NCBI RefSeq assembly: GCF_018139145.2
Contig: NC_059477.1
Location: 16,417,522-16,481,521, forward strand
Reading direction: 5' to 3'
Origin: Gymnogyps californianus
Lineage: Eukaryota; Chordata; Aves; Accipitriformes; Cathartidae
Length of the DNA stretch: 64,000 nt
Part shown: in pieces, positions 58,512-64,000 of the stretch
Position numbering within the stretch: the first letter of the stretch is position 1
Layout: the number at the start of each line of letters is the position of its first letter
Position numbers and translations under genes: made by a program
Notes under the pieces: generated by a model
What the model was told of the DNA's origin: nothing
The model's input: only the letters and a program-made list of their open reading frames with translations
Database searches by the model: none

Positions 58512-61500
58512 GTGAGAGAAGAATGAAGTTAGTTCCTGAGTTCTGCTATTGTTGCAGTGGTCTGTAGTTGACCTGTTCAGGATCCATGAATAACTTGTCC
58601 TGCTTATGCTCTGTAGCTTCAATTTTTCCTGGGTTCTGTAAACAGTTGTGTTTGGTTTTTTTAAAAGGCAGCTCCACAGCTATGATGCCATATCACTACA
58701 TCTTTTAAGTTATATTACTGCAGTACAACTGTCTTTATCTGTCACTTCGTTTTAGCTGAATCCCGTAAAAATGGGTTGTCAGCCATCAGCATACTGCAAA
58801 ACTCAAAACACATCCCTTCAATCCTAAACAATACTTTGATCTGAATGTTGCCCAAATCCCTGGAAACGGGTGACTAAAAAATACAACCTTTAATTTAACA
58901 AGACTTGATTAATTATAGTTATGAAGCTGATTAACCCTTTCCTTAGCAGAAGGCACTAAGTTGCTAGACAAAATGAAGCATACTGCCTTAGTGACAACTC
59001 TCTCCTTAATGAAACCATCATCCCTGGCAGATCACTTCAAATCCATTTCAGTTCCCGAGGACTTTCAAACAATGCATTTACCTCATGGTGAAACTTTGCC
59101 AGGAGAATGTTTTTCTTGCATTCATGACATGCTGATGAGAATGAGCATCCAGATCTCATCATGCTGTGCAGTCCCAATGGAAAAACTGTCTCTTCAGCAG
59201 TATTAGATTTTTTTTTTTGCACCACTGAGATGAATGTAGTTGTCTTTTTCTGTAAAAAGAAAAACCTGAACTAACAGGTATCTTGTATGATGGATAAGAT
59301 GTGCAGAGATCTGTGAATCTCTATGTTATGATAATAAGCACTTCTTTCCATTTTTATTAATTTTTACCTGTTTTTGTAGGTGATGAGTTTACTTTTTAAG
59401 CTTCATTATAATATAGGCCAGTAAATAAGGGGGTTTTTTATGAGTTTGAGAGGCAAGAATACTGTCCTTTGACTTCCAGTCTCTGATGGAAGGACTTCAA
59501 ATGAACATGGAGTCTGGGACAGTGTAGCTCTTTATGACCACTTGCTCGTTCTGACCAGTTGCCTGGTAATGCCATCTTCACCGTAACTATGGATTGAAAT
59601 GTGCATTTTATTCACTCCTCCTGTGTTCAGTATTTTCCTCTGCAGCAGATGGTGGTAGCTCTGTTCAGGAGCGACAGCTGGGCAGCACTGAGAAAGGAAA
59701 ATGCCAGCAGTGAGAATTGAACTGTTGGCTCCAAAAACAACAGTGCAGCTCAGGTCTGAGCTGGCAGGATGCAACAGTCGTTTGTGTTGGAAGAAGTCTT
59801 CCCCACCCCATTGCAAAGCCCTAATGGAGGATGTGCAAATATACTGACCTTGAAGCAGCAGAAATGAAAGTATTCTCACTTCCTCTGTACAATGTAATCA
59901 ATGTTTCTGGGGGTGCAGTGTTGAAGGCTGCAGTGATGTGTGCTGTGGAAAGATGACACAGTACTTCTTGCTTCCTCTGGCCCAGAATCCCTTTGGTCCA
60001 ACACAGTGCATCAGGTACAGCTGACCACCTCTGGGACACATCTTGCCTCCTGTGTTGAAATGTACTCCCAGGATGGCTAGCTGTATGTGGGGCCTTGTGT
60101 AATGAGGAGCCAACCAGTCCATCAGCTCAATGCTACTCTCACTTCTGTGGCTTCTAGCTTCTGTCTTGGTCCATCGATGTGAAAGAGCATGCCATGCAGC
60201 CTGAATCTGTTCCAGTCTCAGTTAAAGTTTACACGTATTTTTCCTCCTTCCCCTCCTAAAGTTTACAGGGAAAAAACTTGACTTGCCTGACCAGCTAAGG
60301 TGACCCAACAGCAGCTGGTTATGTTATCTTCCATCTTTGTCAGTATGTGGATTGGTTGATGGAACATGAATATGGGCAGTGTCATGGCATCTGCACTACG
60401 CTAATGTAGAGCTGTGATGTGCTAGCCCTGTCCTGTCACCAGTAACCCTTACTCCAGTGATGTGTGGCTGCTCTATACTGCTTGTCTTCCAAGAGTCCCA
60501 AGCATCTGGCTCTAAAGCAACATGATCATCTGACTGTAGCTAATGTTCCCCTGTACATGACAGCATGAGGCCCCCAGCACTGTAAGAGTGAGAGAACCTT
60601 CCACTGGCCAGCTGTTTTGCAGCCTGTGAATGCAGAGCCCAGAGGTGTGAATTGTGACCTTCTTGGACTGAAGTTATAGCAGTTGGAGGGATTTGCAGGA
60701 GTGATCTTGAGCTGGCATCAACAGCTAACTTTGGGTCAGGATGTGGCTGATAGACTAGTCCTGACCAGATTGGAGTAAATAGCAAACTACTAGTCATGGG
60801 TAACCCAGTAGCTGCAGTATCGGCTGGAATTGGGACATCTCTGGGTGCCATGTGACATAAAGCTGTAAGCATTTCTAGTTCAAATCCCAGCAGTTGAACA
60901 GATCTCCTCAAACATTCCCTTTTCAGAATAAGAATTGTCCTGGCATTTCACTTGCTACAAAGCTGACTTTCTCAAAAGGAGGGCAATACTTCATGCAGAA
61001 GAGATCTTTGAGAGAGCTCCTTGTGGGGCTGTGTTAGGTCTGTGTTCCTGCAGCATGCCTAAGGATGTCCTAGGGGAACAGCCTAGGTATTACATGAGCC
61101 CTTTGATTAGAGTTTTTTATTTCTTTATAACACAGGTTTAGCACACGTGTGTAAGCAAATCCCAGTTGCAAACATGACTGCATTTCTTTGGAGCTACACT
61201 GGCTCTGTTTCTTCTGTTGTTTTGATTTGAGGCCTTATGACAAATGTATAAATCTTGTCCCAGTCAGAAGTGATGACTTGCTTTGAGTCGTTGTGTAGAC
61301 AGCAGAATGCCTTGTGGTGGCCCAGTGATGCGTTCTGTCCCCTAAAAGCACATGAGGGACTCTTGCTGGTTAAGTAGCTGTGCTGGGCTCAGGGGAGTTA
61401 CCTGTGGAGTGGACTCTCCTCTGTGAGAATGACCAAAACCAAATGAATCGCTCACTAGCAGGTGGCCAGACTAATTATTATTCAAAGCACTTAATGTACC

Positions 61501-61622
61501 ATAATGTATGTATTTCTAATTTACCTTGGTTCAGCTGTATTTTATAAAATTGATGTACTAAACTGTTTGAGAATAACTGCCTTGACTACTTGGAGAATCA
61601 AAATGTAATGTATATACATACA

Positions 61623-61628
61623 AATAAA
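61623..61628 (+). promoter_or_regulatory. Distal polyadenylation signal
   Basis: Canonical AATAAA in an AT-rich context, with a G/T-rich stretch (TGTGGTGG) about 30 bases downstream. It is the last good signal before apparently intergenic sequence and gives a 3' UTR length similar to the long mammalian PIKFYVE transcripts as I recall them. Confidence 0.7.
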
Positions 61629-61645
61629 GCGACTAAAATATACTT

Positions 61646-64000
61646 GAGTCTATTCCATGTGGTGGAGCAGTTAGGTCTCATAGCATCCCATTTTCTTGAT
61701 CAGAGGCTAAGCCCTCTGCTTGCTCTGCAGCAGTTGCTCTGTTGGAGGTTGCCAGCTTTGCGTGCAGTGTAAGCATGCCTGTCATGTCTCTGTACCTTGC
61801 AGCTCATCTCTTCTGATGGAGCAGGACCTCTGGGCAGCTCTCCAGGTCAGTGGCAGTAGAATGTGCAAATAACCTTTGATGCACTTCTCCCACCTTCTCC
61901 CCAGCTGCTTTTCAACACACAGTGCTGTGTGAGACAGGGAGCCAGTTCTGTCCAGCAGATGGTGGTGGTGCCGTGGCCCAATTCTTCCAAGAGGTAGAAC
62001 ACATTCCTGAGGAAAAATCTCCAGGTATTTCCATGGTCTTCTCTTAAGTGGACTAGATAAAGAAAAAAATCTAAGGAGGTCTGAAAAGTAATGGAATATC
62101 TTGATTGCTTCATATTAACCTGGTATATAGTAATCTCCTCTCTTAAAGCTAAAAATTATGTGTGATTAGTTCTGGGAAGGGGACTTGGTTCCTAGAATAT
62201 AAAACTCAAAATCTAAAACGTAAAGATTTTACCTGTATTATGTGCCATCAACCACTTTTACCAGGTGAGTTTGAGTTCTTTTATCTGCTGCAGTGTGAAA
62301 GTGCATGAGAAGCTGTCCCACCATGGGGGTGTGAGCAAGGCAAAAGGTGGGGTACTCCATTCAGGGGCAGTGCTGCCTTATGCTGGTGTAAGGTTGAGTG
62401 GTGGGACTTGAGGGGCTTCTGGCACGAAGTTGAAAAGCACAAATACAGGGTTATCAGAACAGCGTTCCTCTAACACAAGTGGGACTGCCAACACCTAGTA
62501 AAGGACAAGAGTGTGCTCTAAGTGAAACTTCTTTTGGTCGGTGCTGAAGTCATCAGTATTAGAAGATGAATGGTAATTGCATGTGTTTTCCATTGATGTA
62601 AGTGATGGTATGAGACATTGGTCAGCTTCTGCACTACCACCTCCATTTAGACAATACTACTATTTAAAAAAAAACAAACAAACTTGGAATTCACCATCTC
62701 AGTCTATGCTGTAATGTCTCAATTTGAGTCCTATGGTGTCCTAATGTGAAGATACACAAGCAACAAGGAGTACTTCAGTTGTAGTGTGGAGGTTTTAAGT
62801 CAGTGCAGATACAGAGTAACTTTGCACAATAATTGGGAAAAGCCAGGCCATCCCTCATTTCTTCCTGTTTTCAGGACACAGAACTGGAAATCTGGTATAC
62901 TAGAGATTCAAGATCTAGCTGTGCTAGAGACTGATACTAGGCTAGTATTGCCACTAAGGTACTGAAGTAATAACAAAACAGGAATCTAGGGTCTCCAGGC
63001 TCCTGCTGTGGAGCTTTGATTTGTTGTCAGCTCTCTGTAAGGAACAAAAACCAAAAAAAAAAAAAAACCCCACTTCATTTTTTTTTGGTGAGAGGAGGTT
63101 TTTCTGTGTCTTTAAATGTGTGCCTGGAGGCAGAGCCTGCTTGTCAAAAGATGAAGGATGACAGAAACAGGTGAGAAGAGTGGGTTGGGGGCTTGTTTGG
63201 TAATCCAGCAGAGTCAGAATGAGCCCCAACATGTGCATCCTGTTACAATGCCTTGTTCTCCAGCCCTTACTGCCTCTCATGGCATGAAAGTCCTACACCA
63301 AGTGATGTGTATGAGGGCAGAAAGCAATGCTTAATTTGAATGATAAAAAACAATGCTGAAATATCTATAGTTATGAATTATTATCATCCTACACACAGAG
63401 TCTAAGCTTTGCAGAGCTCCAAGCAAGCTAGTTTCTTACACACTATAAAGCCACTCTTTGAGTGTTTCCAAAGGCACAAGGTTGTCATCCTACAAAACCA
63501 TGCTTGTTCACACAGCTTGTGCCAGTTACAGAGGCTGTTTCTCAGTTTAAGTCCTGCAGTAGCTTGCAATAATACATGAAAGCAGAGTTGTTAGCAGCTA
63601 GCCAACTCCTTATTTCCTCTATGTTTTTTTCCTTAGGTGAGATCCTTTCCTGCTGGTCTGTGTCATTTGTGGAGCTGCTTTCATTGCAGCTCCTTTTCTG
63701 TGATTATAGGTAGCTTCTCTGTTGGAGGCCTTGCTTGTAGATCTCTGTAGGTAAACTTTTGTTATCAGAATTAGCTGACATAAGGTCTCTGGTCCTAATC
63801 TGAAGGCTCTTTCTGAGCCCAGGCTGAAGGCTACCTAACTAGTCCTAGCAGCCTTAGCAAGCTGTCTTCGGACTCTTTCAAGTTGTTTAAACCTATACTA
63901 AGTAAACAAGTTCTGGAAACAGGAGGAATGTGCTAGGTATGCAGGAGCTGTGGTGTGAGGAGTCCTGAGCAGAAAGAATAGAGCTTTGGTGGTGAAAGGT
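61646..64000. other. Intergenic sequence downstream of PIKFYVE
   Basis: I find no exon, RNA gene or recognisable transposon here. An A15 run at 63053-63067 is the only clear low-complexity feature. In mammals the next gene in this direction is PTH2R (from memory); none of it is visible in this window. Confidence 0.6.

Larger units (their letters stand above)
58063..61645 (+). other. PIKFYVE: PIKFYVE 3' UTR
   Basis: About 3.6 kb of non-coding sequence runs from the stop codon to just past the distal polyadenylation signal. I see no splice pattern or protein similarity in it. Open frames on the minus strand here (for example 58218-58622 and 60540-60911) resemble nothing and have no support. 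The 3' boundary is inferred from the AATAAA at 61623 and is approximate. Confidence 0.75.

Noticed and set aside
58218..60911. Minus-strand open frames of up to 134 codons in the 3' UTR
   Set aside because: No protein similarity and no codon pattern suggesting selection; lengths are within chance expectation.
61646..64000. A downstream neighbour gene such as PTH2R
   Set aside because: No exon-like sequence or receptor motif is visible on either strand.

Overview
The window is vertebrate nuclear DNA, almost certainly from a bird. One large multi-exon gene on the + strand fills it: PIKFYVE, the 1-phosphatidylinositol 3-phosphate 5-kinase that makes PtdIns(3,5)P2 on endosomes and lysosomes. The bird call rests on two CR1 LINE loci whose 3' ends carry ATTCTATG-like repeats and on two solo LTRs of a type I recall as common in neoavian genomes. 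No second gene is visible on either strand.

Layout. 1-2847 is intron. 2848-58062 holds 39 coding exons, all with GT-AG introns and unbroken phase. They encode about 2,001 residues, roughly everything after the first ~107 residues; the ATG, promoter and 5' UTR lie upstream of the window. Exons 1-3 carry the FYVE zinc finger, exons 6-7 the DEP domain, exons 12-17 the chaperonin (TCP-1/Cpn60)-like domain, exons 18-23 the Fab1/PIKfyve-specific Cys/His-rich region, exons 23-25 a charged helical segment, exons 26-33 a Ser-rich linker, and exons 34-39 the PIP-kinase domain ending in GLNC and a stop at 58060-58062. Exon numbers are those within this window; as I recall the human gene has about 42 exons, so they probably correspond to exons 4-42. 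The 3' UTR runs to a distal AATAAA at 61623, with a proximal AATAAA plus GT repeat at 58481-58511. From about 61650 to 64000 I see no gene.

How it works together. The FYVE finger binds PI3P on endosomes, the chaperonin-like and Cys-rich regions are known in this family to organise the complex with VAC14 and FIG4, and the C-terminal lipid kinase phosphorylates the 5-position. No frameshift, stop or missing exon was found, so the gene looks functional.

Non-genic content. Two antisense solo LTRs (30089-30679 and 54971-55569) each have a perfect 5-bp target duplication. There is a nested CR1 at about 33296-33670, another CR1 at about 53296-53476, a 59-base C homopolymer at 28413-28471, a G19 tract and several microsatellites. 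The most unusual structure is a 28-bp segment inside the LTRs that is in opposite orientation in the two copies (27 of 28 bases match after reverse complement). I found no undescribed multi-gene system; this is a conserved housekeeping locus with transposon debris.
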